Positions 19,592 to 29,700 of a stretch of 64,000 nucleotides of DNA are shown piece after piece. The notes beneath the pieces were generated by a model, which was not told the DNA's origin, made no database searches, and saw only the letters and a list, made by a program, of their open reading frames with translations. The first letter of the stretch is position 1; every line of letters starts with the position of its first letter. The DNA is from Craspedostauros australis (taxonomy: Eukaryota; Bacillariophyta; Bacillariophyceae; Mastogloiales; Achnanthaceae). Location of the stretch: NCBI GenBank assembly GCA_026770025.1, contig JAMXDE010000023.1:868001-932000 (forward strand), in the 5' to 3' direction. The position numbers and the translations under genes are program-made.

Positions 19592-22090
19592 TCAGCCCTG
19601 ATCCTGACCATGGTATGTAGCCCAGTGTTGCTTGCAGATGTAGACATCACAGATGTTGCACATCCTTCTCACTCTTTTCGGTTTCACCCCTGCCTTTCCG
19701 TCTTTCTTTGCTTTCGCCTTCAAGAACGCACAGTATGTGCAGGTCCGCTGGCACCCTTCTCTCACGATGAGCTCCTTGTGGTCGCGATACTCTCCTGTCA
19801 GTCTCTTCAAACTCAGCCTTGGTGACTTTCTGCTCATTCTCGATGCTGTTCGGATCGATCTTGGCACTGGCCTTGATGGTGTGGTTGCCCGTGCCCTTGC
19901 CCTTGTTAACCTCGATTCATACATGACACCTTTCGCAACAAGCCGTTCAATCATCTGCAAACCAAATGCCTTGTGCTCCAATTGATGCTCCTTTTTGACC
20001 AGCATGTTGTGGGCGATCCAGGCATTCACCCTCAGGATGTCCAGCAGGTGAAACATCAGGGGCATCCACACTCGTCGGCATCGGAGATTCGGTCTGTAGT
20101 AGGCGATGAACTGATCGCACTTGTCCACGCCTCCCATCCAGTGATTGTAGTCGTCAATCATCTTCGGTATGTGAATCCTCGCGTTCCAATTGCTCCCCCA
20201 CACTTGTTTGAGGTGAGACTTGTTCGTCTGGGTCTCCCTTGGCTTGTGGCGATCCTTCTGCACTGTCTCATTTCCGTAGTGGATGGTGCTGACCATCAAG
20301 ACAACATTGTTGTCGACCCATCTTGTGATGACATGATCATCAGATTGTGTCCACAGATACAGCGAATTGAAGCGTCCATCCTCAATATCTTTCATCTCCT
20401 TCGGAGGGAAGCCACGACGATTCCGAGCAGTGCCAACGATTCCCAGCCCCATTCTCCTGGAGTTCTCAATCACAGTCTTTGTTGTGAAAAGATTATCCAT
20501 TGCCACGACGTGCCCCAAATTTGGATCAAGAACAGCCATCAACTCTTGCACTGTGTTGTTGATCTTCGTTGTCTTATCCAGTCTTCCAGCAGGAAGGATA
20601 TGGTACATGAACCCAGATGCAGAGCAGCACAGCGCGAAGAACTTGTATCCTTCTTTGATGGGCTTTTGCTTCATGCAATGGGTTTGGCTTGATTGGCCTT
20701 TGAAGCGTACCATCATCTCGTCAATGGAGCAGGCAAACCCTGGCTTTGTGCACACCTTCTGAGAGACCCGGTTGGTATGGTCCAGCAGAAGTTGGACCTT
20801 GGCATACCATGAGCGATCGGAAATGATCACAGGAGGCATCGAAGGTGGTGGTGGTGCAGGTTTGCAGGCTGCTCTGCTCTCGGACCCATGTAGGGCAACA
20901 TTGTCAGAGAGGTCGGATAGCGTTGATGAAGATGTTGACGCATCAGCTGACGTTCCAGAAGTTGTGGCTGTCTGCGATGATGATCTGGTGCCGCGGCTCT
21001 GATCTGTTGGAGAGACATCATCATCCATATCGTCTGCAGATGTATCGCTGCTGTCAATTGAAGAATCTGACTGGCCATCCGAGTGTTCAGCCATTGCAGT
21101 GAGATGGATGTGATTCCAAATGACTTGGTATCGTGCTCTTGTCATGTATGTCATGAGCTCGTGAGAAGGAATGGAAATGGAAGCAGCTCTCCAGTAGTCC
21201 TTCTTTGCAGGGGCGCCGAAGAAGCCCATGTAGAAGTACATTGCAAGGAATATGTACAGTTCACATACTGTCACCAGTTCAGCCTTGGATCGACTGTTTC
21301 GAATATGATTGTTGGTGTGAAGCTGGATGCTCTCCACAAGAGTCTCAGGGAAGAAGATTTCCAAGATGCTCTCAATTGTGGTGGCAATATTTGGTAGTCC
21401 ACGGAACTTGGGCTTGTGATTGCCCACAGGGAGTGGTGTGTAGTTGCTTCAATGGTTGCTGTTGATGTTGATGGTGTACTGACTGCCATCAACTGTTGCA
21501 CGGGTGCCAATGCTTTCCTGGTTCCCAATGCTTCCTTCAGATGGGTCAGCTGTGATTGCAAAGTCAGTTGTGATGGTTCCATTCGATGGGCTGGCATCAG
21601 TTTTGATGCATGCAGTGTTGCTCTGATTGGATGCCGTGTCCATCTGTGTGGCCATACGCGTTGACATGCGTGTGGCCAAGTGCCCAGCAATGCCAGATGG
21701 ATTGCTGACGATGCTCGTTCCATCCACTGCAGGTAGTGTGACGATGCCGGCATCAATTTTGCGATCCACTGCAGGTGGAATGATGATGCTGGCATCGATT
21801 TTGCCATCCACCGCAGGTGGAACGATGATGCTGCTCTTGTCATTGGTGTGCATGGTGGTTGATGAATGATTGGTTGTTGGCGGGTTGTCGTCGAGGCCCC
21901 TGAGGGTGGTTGAATCCAGAGGCAGCCATTTGCATGGAGGAGACCAATTCAACTTTGGAGAATCGTTGAGGAAAACCACATGCGGACGAGAGCTGGTGTA
22001 GGGGAGATCAGGCTCTGCGAAGAAGGACGGCTGGCTGCTGGTTGGTGTGGAAGGTGGCTCCTTGCGCTTGGCACGGGCGAACTTGACCAT
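19592..22090 (-). pseudogene. piggyBac transposase interrupted by one in-frame TGA
   Basis: One frame runs from ATG 22090 to the stop at 19592, broken by a single TGA at 21449-21451 (after INSNH). Without it the product would be about 831 residues. The N-terminal part (to residue 213) is low-complexity with three copies of a 14-residue repeat. The transposase core is downstream: SIDEMMVRFKG, VVAMDNLFTTKTV and MGGVDKCDQF supply the three catalytic aspartates of the superfamily, and YYRPNLRCRRVWMPL follows. The C-terminus has the Cys-rich finger typical of piggyBac (CTYCAF, CNICDVYICKQH). There are no frameshifts, so the break is recent, or the core is translated from an internal start; no in-frame ATG lies just after the TGA. 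Confidence 0.88.
21723..21834. repeat. 42-bp tandem repeat, about 2.7 copies
   Basis: Units 21723-21764, 21765-21806 and a partial third copy at 21807-21834, each starting TCCACYGCAGGT. In the transposase frame they encode 14-residue repeats around PPAVDGKID in the N-terminal region. Confidence 0.75.
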
Positions 22091-22451
22091 GATGGATGAT
22101 CAGTGTGGTGATGTGATGATGTGATGTTGTGATGTTGTGATCTTTTGATTTTATGATGTGATGGGAAGGGGAGATGTGACGACAAAAATGGGATGGAGAG
22201 ACCGAAATTGGGAGGGACGGGCTCGCCGAATCAATTTTTGCGACAGTCCCGCTGGCCAAAAAACGATTCACGAGTAGTTCAGGCTCTGATTGCGACACAA
22301 GCATCCTAACAACCCCATCGAAAGCGACACATGGCTGGATCGCCCATCTCTCAAGCTTTCTTCAGGTATGAAGAAAATGATATGTTACACGTAAACGTCG
22401 ACGTCAAAATGGAGAATCCGTGAAATTTTTTTGCTATTTGGATTCACTATA

Positions 22452-22470
22452 GGCCCTGGGTCATGAAGGG
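22452..22470 (-). repeat. piggyBac right terminal inverted repeat
   Basis: Reverse complement reads CCCTTCATGACCCAGGGCC, 15 of 19 positions matching the left end. It lies about 360 bases upstream of the transposase ATG, leaving room for the promoter. Confidence 0.7.
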
Positions 22471-24469
22471 ATATAATATTATGCTGCATAGTATTCGCAA
22501 GTGTTGCTGTTGCCGTGAATGTGGATGTGAACGTATAGGGATGCCACAAACAACCCTGTGCTACTTGACACAACACACATAAGGGAGGAAGCACACAACA
22601 GAGCCCAATCGCCTACAACGTGAGGAATCAACGCACCACCGAAGCTGTCACAACATCACGACCCACACTGTTGGATACCATCGCAGTCTGATATCGACCA
22701 AAAGCGACGGCATCATGTCTGTCCACAGTGAGCACAAGCCATGTACTTGTGTTGTAAGAGCTATCTAAATATATCTAACCCTAATGGACAACATGCCACA
22801 TAGCTTGCTAAAATGTCATGTTGTCCAATTCACAATTGGCAGGATGATACTTGACCTCGCTGAATGGGGCTGTATGCTTACACATCCACAGCTTCAGTTT
22901 CGCACATCTCTTGCTGCTTCACACATTCACAAATACATGTGTCTTGCCCAAGTGCAGTTTTCAACTGCCATATACCAGATGGATGTGTATGTTTGTACGT
23001 ATGTGTTGCTCCTCACCATCCGCAGTTCATCTCCATACTATTCACTTTGCGTTGCCACTTTCCTGCTTCCCCCGTCTTCCTTTCTCCATTGGCTGTGCTG
23101 CTGGTGTCCACTCCTTTATTCATTGAATGCTCAACGTACCTATCCCAACTATTGCAGCATTCACTGCAATCGTTTGCTTGCCAATCATCTCATTGTCACT
23201 GCTTTGATGATACAAATGGCCATTGTAGCTTCCCACTCGCGCCTTCTTTGCTTCTGGGTATCGTTGATGCATTCCACATCTTCCTTTGCTTTCTTCTCAA
23301 GAGCCATCACTTCGTATGTCAGGTTGCAATTGTCATCCATAGTCCCTGTTTTGCAAGAGTGCTCTTCCATTGCCTCAACTTCAGCTTCTGCCATGTCCAT
23401 TGCTCTCCACATCCTCCAAGATCTCTTCCAACCTTCCAACAAAGGCAGATCCTACCAGAAATGGTTCTTCAATGCTGACTTGAAAGTCAGATACTTCGTT
23501 GCAATGGCAGTGACATCGATGTAGTCGAACTTACAACTATTGAAACGGAGACGGTAGTTGGGTAAAAGTTTGTATCTAATGCAATGTTTGACGGATTGTG
23601 TCTGTTTCATGTTGCTTCGCTCCGATGTCCTTTTCTCTGTGTTGCACCTTTCGTGCTCGTTTCTGTGGCTGTTGTTGCTCGCTGCTGTTCATGACTCACT
23701 CGAGCCCTCGTGACTGGTTTCGCTCCAACAACAACAGCGAATATCAGATGGTCGTGGTGGCGCCGTGGCTTGCGGATCAACGGGCAACGCTTCGATGCCG
23801 GGCTCTAGCACTTCAGCCAATTGATCGAACGATGGCCTGGTGAGTCCGATGAAGTTGTAGAACTCCATGAAGTCGCCATGCTCTCAAATCAAAGACCAGA
23901 AAGATAGCACTTGATGATGGAAGATGCCGGAGCTGAGGTACCAACCCCTTCGCACACTTGTAGGCATGGTGTCGAGGATGCAGTGTGCCACAGCACACAT
24001 GAGGAGGTGTTGCTGTGCAGCAAGATGCTCAAGAACGACAAGGATGATGGCAATCAAGGCAGCCTGGCGCTGACGATGATGGTGGGAAGATATGATCCGC
24101 TGGAGTTCATCAGATGATAAATACAGAGGTACACTAGGTGCATCTAAAGAAGGAGTTAAATTTCAACAGACAGTTGCGATGCAACGGGTGGGAACGAATA
24201 ATCAATTTGCAGTAGAGCACATCGGATCAATCTGGTGTGAGCACAAAGTTTCCCTCTGATGTAGCCGTTGAGAACGAATTTTGGACTACCACGACTCGTC
24301 AGAGAGATTATGAAATTATGAACGGTCTCCGAGGAGCGTTCATATTCGCGGACAAGGAGTTCATAATTATTTCGATTGACGTTATGTCGACGTTGGCCCC
24401 CAATTCGACGAGGAGCCAAAAGGTATCTTGTGCCCTAAATGGAGCGATATGATTGGCCGAGAGGCCCAG
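22471..24469. other. Gene-poor segment inside the outer inverted repeats
   Basis: About 2 kb between the piggyBac right end and the outer right arm. No domain-bearing gene. A possible decayed frame on the - strand is listed separately. A 16-base string, GATTATGAAATTATGA, occurs at 24306-24321 and again at 24469-24484, where it overlaps the right arm. The segment may be the body of a non-autonomous element. Confidence 0.4.
23185..23640 (-). pseudogene. Possible decayed coding fragment
   Basis: One frame on the - strand reads through about 150 residues with a single TAG at 23452-23454. Before the stop: YKLLPNYRLRFNSCKFDYID; after it: a charged, coiled-coil-like stretch (EVMALEKKAKEDVE, KQRRREWEATM). 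I recognise no family. Its place inside the outer repeats would suit a remnant of that element's gene, but chance cannot be excluded. Confidence 0.22.
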
Positions 24470-24501
24470 ATTATGAAATTATGACCCTTACAACCACCTC
24501 C
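24470..24501 (-). repeat. Right arm of the long inverted repeat
   Basis: Reverse complement of the arm at 19119-19150 with one mismatch in 32. Followed outside by AAT, the same triplet that precedes the left arm. Contains a copy of the 16-base string also found at 24306-24321. Confidence 0.75.
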
Positions 24502-25838
24502 AATGGTGCACATTCTCCCACAATAGTCCACGTCAATCAGAATCGCTGATGGCGAGGAGAGACAGACAGAGAGAGCGAGAGTAGACAATCCGCAAATTGT
24601 TTCGATACGTGTTCATTTGCAAGAGAGGCTGGTCCAACTCGTCATCTCCGGGGTTGTTTCTCCAGCCTTTGTGGAATCTTGAGTTGCTGCACTCCCGGCA
24701 GGTGGGTACGCAGAGAGGGAGAGGGAGGGAGAGGGAGAGGTGGAGCTTCATGCCTTGGTTGGGCGTATGTACGGCAGGAGCGTGGCCGCTGCGCAGAGAC
24801 TTGGCGACAACTGCGCGTGTGCGCGCCAATCGTGCAATTGCGCTGGGGAGTTACTCATGATCCACGCCCAGGCCCAACGTATCATCAGATGTGAGTTGGC
24901 GATGTGACAAAGCGCCCATCTCGCAACATTGGTTTCCTCTTGACTCGATTGGGAGGCAATTCGTTGTCCACTCTCGCTCTGCTCTGCAATTCCGAGTACC
25001 TGTACGCATTTCGGCACTTTGCGGTTCTGAATCGACGTAACTTCGTCGGCAGGTACAGGCACCCGCCTTCGGCTCACTCCACGCACATTGATGTTTTGCA
25101 AACAGAGATCCAGTTCCGGGCCGCTGCGAAGAGGTGTGGCAGAGTATCGCGTGAAGAACGAATTCCAAAGAGATCTATTTTTGCCACCGACATCCGTTCT
25201 TCCGCGAAGTCGGATGGGACTTTCCACGTCTCAGACTCGTGAACGAGCCACATAATGCCGGTGTTGATTGACAGTTTCTTTGATGTCGTTGTGACATATC
25301 TGTGATATTCCGCACGACAAACCGTTCTTTTGTTCGCCAAGTTCGAACCACCAACACAAAACCAAACACGTCTTTGCATGCACTGTTGTGCTTGGATACG
25401 TCCGACGGGATTCATAGTGTGATTGTCACGCTGTGGACCATTGCCCATGCCACCCGTGCTATTGGTGCGCGCAAAGTTGCTCCGACGGTGTGCACCACCC
25501 ACACCCGTTTCCAGTCGCTGCGTGCTGCTGTTTGTTCGCAGTTCCTTGTTGGCCACGAAATACACCTTGCCTCACCAATGGTTGTTGGGCCAAAGAGGGA
25601 GACCACGATCCCCAAAAGGCCCACCTGCGAATGACCACACGTTCCCAAACGCAGGAGCACAGAAGAGGATCAGACGGCGAAACCGCAAACGACCACACAA
25701 TCCACCTTACAATACCTCCCACAATACTGAACACAAGAACAACGATAAAACGCATAAACAAAGCAAAGCAAAGGCCACAACAACACCATAAACAACAGCA
25801 GGAGGAACCATAACAGACAGACACAACCACCACGCACC
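24502..25838. other. Intergenic region, no supported gene
   Basis: About 1.3 kb leading to the acidic orphan gene. Overlapping short frames on both strands show no motif. A purine-rich GAGAGGGAGAGG stretch lies at about 24714-24740. The last 150 bases are A/C-rich, as in the 5' leaders of other genes here. Confidence 0.4.
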
Positions 25839-26762
25839 ATGCCGACAGGACATCATTCAAGACGATCATCCAGCTGCGATCTGGATTTCACATCGCACAG
25901 AATCGCCACGGGAGATCTCAGCGAGCTCGAGTACGACGAACTGTCTTACGAGGAGATCGAGATCGAGGATTGGGACGGCGAGGCGGACATTGACGACGAC
26001 CTCTATTCGTATGAGGAGTTCGAAGAGTACGACGAAGACGACGACGCGGCGACATTCGTGACGATCGAGGATGAGGGCGACTTCGGAGCGCTGTACACCA
26101 TCTACGAAGTCGACAACGAGGATGTCTTCGATGATGATGATGGCGAAGTCTTGTGCGATGTCCCGCCCACGCCTGGTCGCACTGCGATCAAGGCAGCGGA
26201 AAGCAGCAACGATGCCACCGCGGTCATCTCGCCATCAACTGCGCAGCACCGAAGCCAAGACTCTTCCTCCAAGGCCATCGAGAACATGTCGCCGACTTCG
26301 GTCATCCCAACCACATCTAGCTTGGCTCCGCCGCCTGCACCCCAGCTACCACCTTGCCACGACACGGGCAGCTGTGACGACAGCAACAACGCGACGCCCA
26401 AGTCCGCCAACCAGCGCAAGAAGTGCCAAGGTCATAAGAACAGCACCAGCTGCTGCGATGATAACACCACGACACCGCCAGCGCCACCCCTCTTCACTTC
26501 TCGGGATTTCCGATCCCAAGCAACACACCAGCCATCCACAGCAGCAGCCCGTGCGGTGAGGAGGAGGTCGTTGGACAGCGAGTCCTTCGCCGACGCATCT
26601 GTCATGCGAAGGACATACGCAGATGATAGCCCGCATTCCTACCTCCTCATGTGTCTGCAAGATCAGCGGGGCAGCAGCGCTGCGCGAGGAACCTACCTGC
26701 GCAGGGGTTCGCTAGACAGCAACAGAGGCGGCATCAATCGCGTGATGCCTGTTGTTTGTTGA
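25839..26762 (+). CDS. Acidic, disordered protein of unknown function
   Basis: 307 residues, single exon, ATG in the context CACCATGC. No family recognised. Residues 25-115 are strongly acidic with regularly spaced Tyr (ELEYDELSYEEIEIEDWDG, LYSYEEFEEYDEDDD). The middle is Ser/Thr/Pro-rich. The C-terminal 80 residues are basic and repeat a short RRRSLDSESF / RRGSLDSNRG motif, with SYLLMCLQDQRG between; RRxSLDS resembles a basophilic-kinase phosphorylation site. Third codon positions are GC-rich as in neighbouring genes, which supports real coding. No signal peptide or membrane segment. Confidence 0.65.
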   Translation: MPTGHHSRRSSSCDLDFTSHRIATGDLSELEYDELSYEEIEIEDWDGEADIDDDLYSYEEFEEYDEDDDAATFVTIEDEGDFGALYTIYEVDNEDVFDDDDGEVLCDVPPTPGRTAIKAAESSNDATAVISPSTAQHRSQDSSSKAIENMSPTSVIPTTSSLAPPPAPQLPPCHDTGSCDDSNNATPKSANQRKKCQGHKNSTSCCDDNTTTPPAPPLFTSRDFRSQATHQPSTAAARAVRRRSLDSESFADASVMRRTYADDSPHSYLLMCLQDQRGSSAARGTYLRRGSLDSNRGGINRVMPVVC

Positions 26763-29700
26763 GAGGGGGCAATTCACAATGCTCTGATGGAATCCGCTGG
26801 GGGATTCCGATTCATGGTCGTAGATGCCAGTCGAAGCGAGGGAAGGGAAAGATCGGATCATGTGGAATTTAAACATGAGACAAACCAGCAACACTTGCGG
26901 GCCAATTTAACCACGCTACTCTAACACGCACAACGCCACAACATCGTAACACTATATCTGACTGCAAAAGCGTACCTCATCCTGACGACGAACGTATGTA
27001 CGGTATTGTGTGCTATGTCAGCGCTGCTCGTGTGAGTCTGCGTGCATGTTCACACCAGCGGAACAGTCGTCTTTCTTGCCGTCCACGCGATCATTCGACC
27101 ATGCCATCCTATACCACGCTATGCCATGTCATACCATGTGTAGCTGCGCGGCGGTTCCCAAGATGACAGAAACCCTGAGTCACTCTCCGGCCGCGGCCAG
27201 TTGCGTCCACCTCAGTGTATGGTAGGCACACATGCACTCGAGCAGCTCGACCATAAGTTTATCTTAAGCGGCCTGCGAAAGGTCCAACGCCGGCTTGACG
27301 TGGTTGCATTGTTCATTTTAAAGTGCGCTCCTGCTGTTGCACTCCGCACGATAGTCTCACACTCCAGGGCTCGGATACACCGTGTCCTCTCTCTCTCTAT
27401 ATATAGAGTCTACGCCGGAGATCAACCTGTGGCTATTGGCGATCTCACACAGTTCAGTCTGGCACTGATCGCACAGTGACTGGCGGAGCGTTTTGGAGAA
27501 ACATTTCCTAATCAGATTTCATAGTATGCTATAAGAGATACCACAATAACTGTATTGAGACAACACCATAGGTACCAAAGACGAAGCTTGTTGAAACAAA
27601 CATCATCCAACAAAATGGGACGGACTACTGGAGCAAACACCAACTACGAAAACTGACGAATCCAACAGACGAAGCAGCCGCAACATGATCACTCTCATGG
27701 ACGAGAATGGCAGCAGAGCACACAGGAATCCATGCGACTCCGAGAATGTTCTAGTACTTGCGGAGATTCGACACCTCGAGCACTCGAATGGTGGAAACGG
27801 ATAGCCTTCGATGCGAAATCCCCTGATCTGGAGAAAGCCAACGCTTGGACCAGCAGGCTGCGCAATGGCAGCAATAGGAGTAGTAGCAGAGCCCTCGGTC
27901 TCAGCATCAAAAGACCGCAAGCATCAGAGTCAGGGCATCTCGAAGAGTTGGGGCAGGCGCGACGAGCCAGCGGGGCTGGGCTCCATCAGCACAGCGCACA
28001 GTGCATCGGAGTTGGTTGTTGACCTGCCAGAGAGACACAAGGGCAGACCTTTCCACAGCTCGAGCTTCTCCGCTCCGCATACAAAGAGCAACAGACCGAA
28101 GATGGTATGACATCTTCAAGGAACGAAGGGATGGACGGCGCTGCTGCTAGTGATGAGGACACACTCTTGCAAACATGAGCCAGCACAGAGCGACACTTCC
28201 TCGAGTGGACAAAACGAATTTGAACGTGCAGGAGCACGGGTTGCAGCGAAGAAACACCTCCAAGGGAAGGGGACCCAGCTGGGTGCAAATATGCTCTGCC
28301 TGCGCATACAAGTCCCCCAACCCGTTTGTTGATGTGACGAAAGTGAGAAAAACAAGACAACAACTTGCGAGATGTGAATCGGAAGCTAGGAGCCGCCAAT
28401 GAAAATCCCTCGAATGGACAGGCGCATGAGCAAGTACTCGCGCATTGTCAATAGCCCGTTTGATTGATTTATCCGAGCATCACGCTTCATTGGAGTTCAA
28501 TTATCATTAGCGATACGTACGTGTCGTATTTGAGAAATCTTTCATTTTGGCTGCTTGTCTTAGTGGCCGGTGCGCCACAGGGTCACAATCGTCATGTTTC
28601 GGCAAACCACAAACCAGATGACCGCAGATGTCACACTTCCATAAGTAACTCCGAGGCGAGAAGCGCCCGAATAGCGAAGCATAGGCGTTCCTTGTGACCG
28701 ACTCCCCATCCTTCATACTTGTTCGCCTGTACGTCCCCAACTGCGGCGCAGTAAATACAAATCTTGTTTATGTTTGACAAGGACACAAAGTTCGAACAAC
28801 GAAGCGAACGCTAACATACCTACCGTTTCTCATTGACACACAATCCACTCACGCTGTTGTTAAGTATTCAACGTGGAACGCTTCACATGCGTGACATTGT
28901 GAGCAAAGTTCGTTCTGCGCTCGTTGGTCACGTTTCTCACGAGATGAGGAAACTCACAAATTGAATTCTGGTGTCGTCTTTGAGAACACAGGACAGACGA
29001 ACAGAAACGACAACAAACCGAACAATGCGCAGTAAGCAACCTGATGACGGAAGAACATTAGCCGCATCCACATGCCCACATGCTCACATGCCCACATACC
29101 CACATGCCTCGATGGCAACACGACACATACAGAGGTGTGCAAATACGGAAATGCATGAATTGGATCAGCAACGATGCCCATTCGGAAGAAGCCAAGCGAT
29201 GCCACACTTCCATCCATCGATCCATCCAATCAGCCCAATGTAGTCGATTATAATACATTTCAGCAGCTATCAGCATTGAACCAGCTTCGTCGGAGTCCAC
29301 GCCGCTCATACAACGCTGCGACAGTATCAAAACGACATGTTGCGTGTCAAAATCATGACCAACAGCAACTTCTGCCGTGAACTGCAGATATGCACGAGAA
29401 ACAATCGGCATCATGTGTTAGAAACCCTATGATCTTAGCCAAGGCAGAATGCCAGAGTTTGTGCAGCAACCTGTAGAGGTCGAGCTATTGGTTGATTGTT
29501 GTTGCAGTGAGTGAGTGTGTGTGTGTGTGAGGTTGTTTGATTGTTGTCCAAGTTGGGGTTTTATGATTAGATTTTATCGTATGATTGTTTCCTGCAATTT
29601 TTATTACGGTGCTATCGCGGCCCCCGTGTAAATTCCCGCAGTAATCACTTCCGACTTTTGGTTTTCCTTTTTGTATCCTCTCCGTAGTATACCGTGTTGA

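Larger units (their letters stand above)
19425..22470. mobile_element. piggyBac-type DNA transposon, about 3 kb, probably inactive
   Basis: Bounded by imperfect terminal inverted repeats: CCCTTAACGACCCGGGTCC at 19425-19443 and, inverted, CCCTTCATGACCCAGGGCC at 22452-22470 (15 of 19 identical). Starting with CCCTT fits the C-rich ends usual for this superfamily. The expected TTAA duplication is not intact: the flanks are TTAT on the left and ATAT on the right, so the insertion is probably old or the ends have drifted. The only gene inside is the interrupted transposase on the - strand. Confidence 0.8.

Noticed and set aside
21723-21834. Possible CRISPR-like array
   Set aside because: The 42-bp units are contiguous tandem repeats inside a coding frame, with no spacers.
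22784-23524. 246-codon frame on the + strand
   Set aside because: Hydrophobic-looking but low-GC third positions, no motif, and the better-looking frame here is on the other strand.
24450-24475. tRNA-like string TTGGCCGAGAGGCCCAGA
   Set aside because: Resembles a D-arm by chance; no acceptor stem, anticodon arm or T-loop could be built around it.
29070-29107. Possible telomere-like repeat (CACATGCCC units)
   Set aside because: Irregular, short and internal; unlike known TTAGGG-type telomeres.
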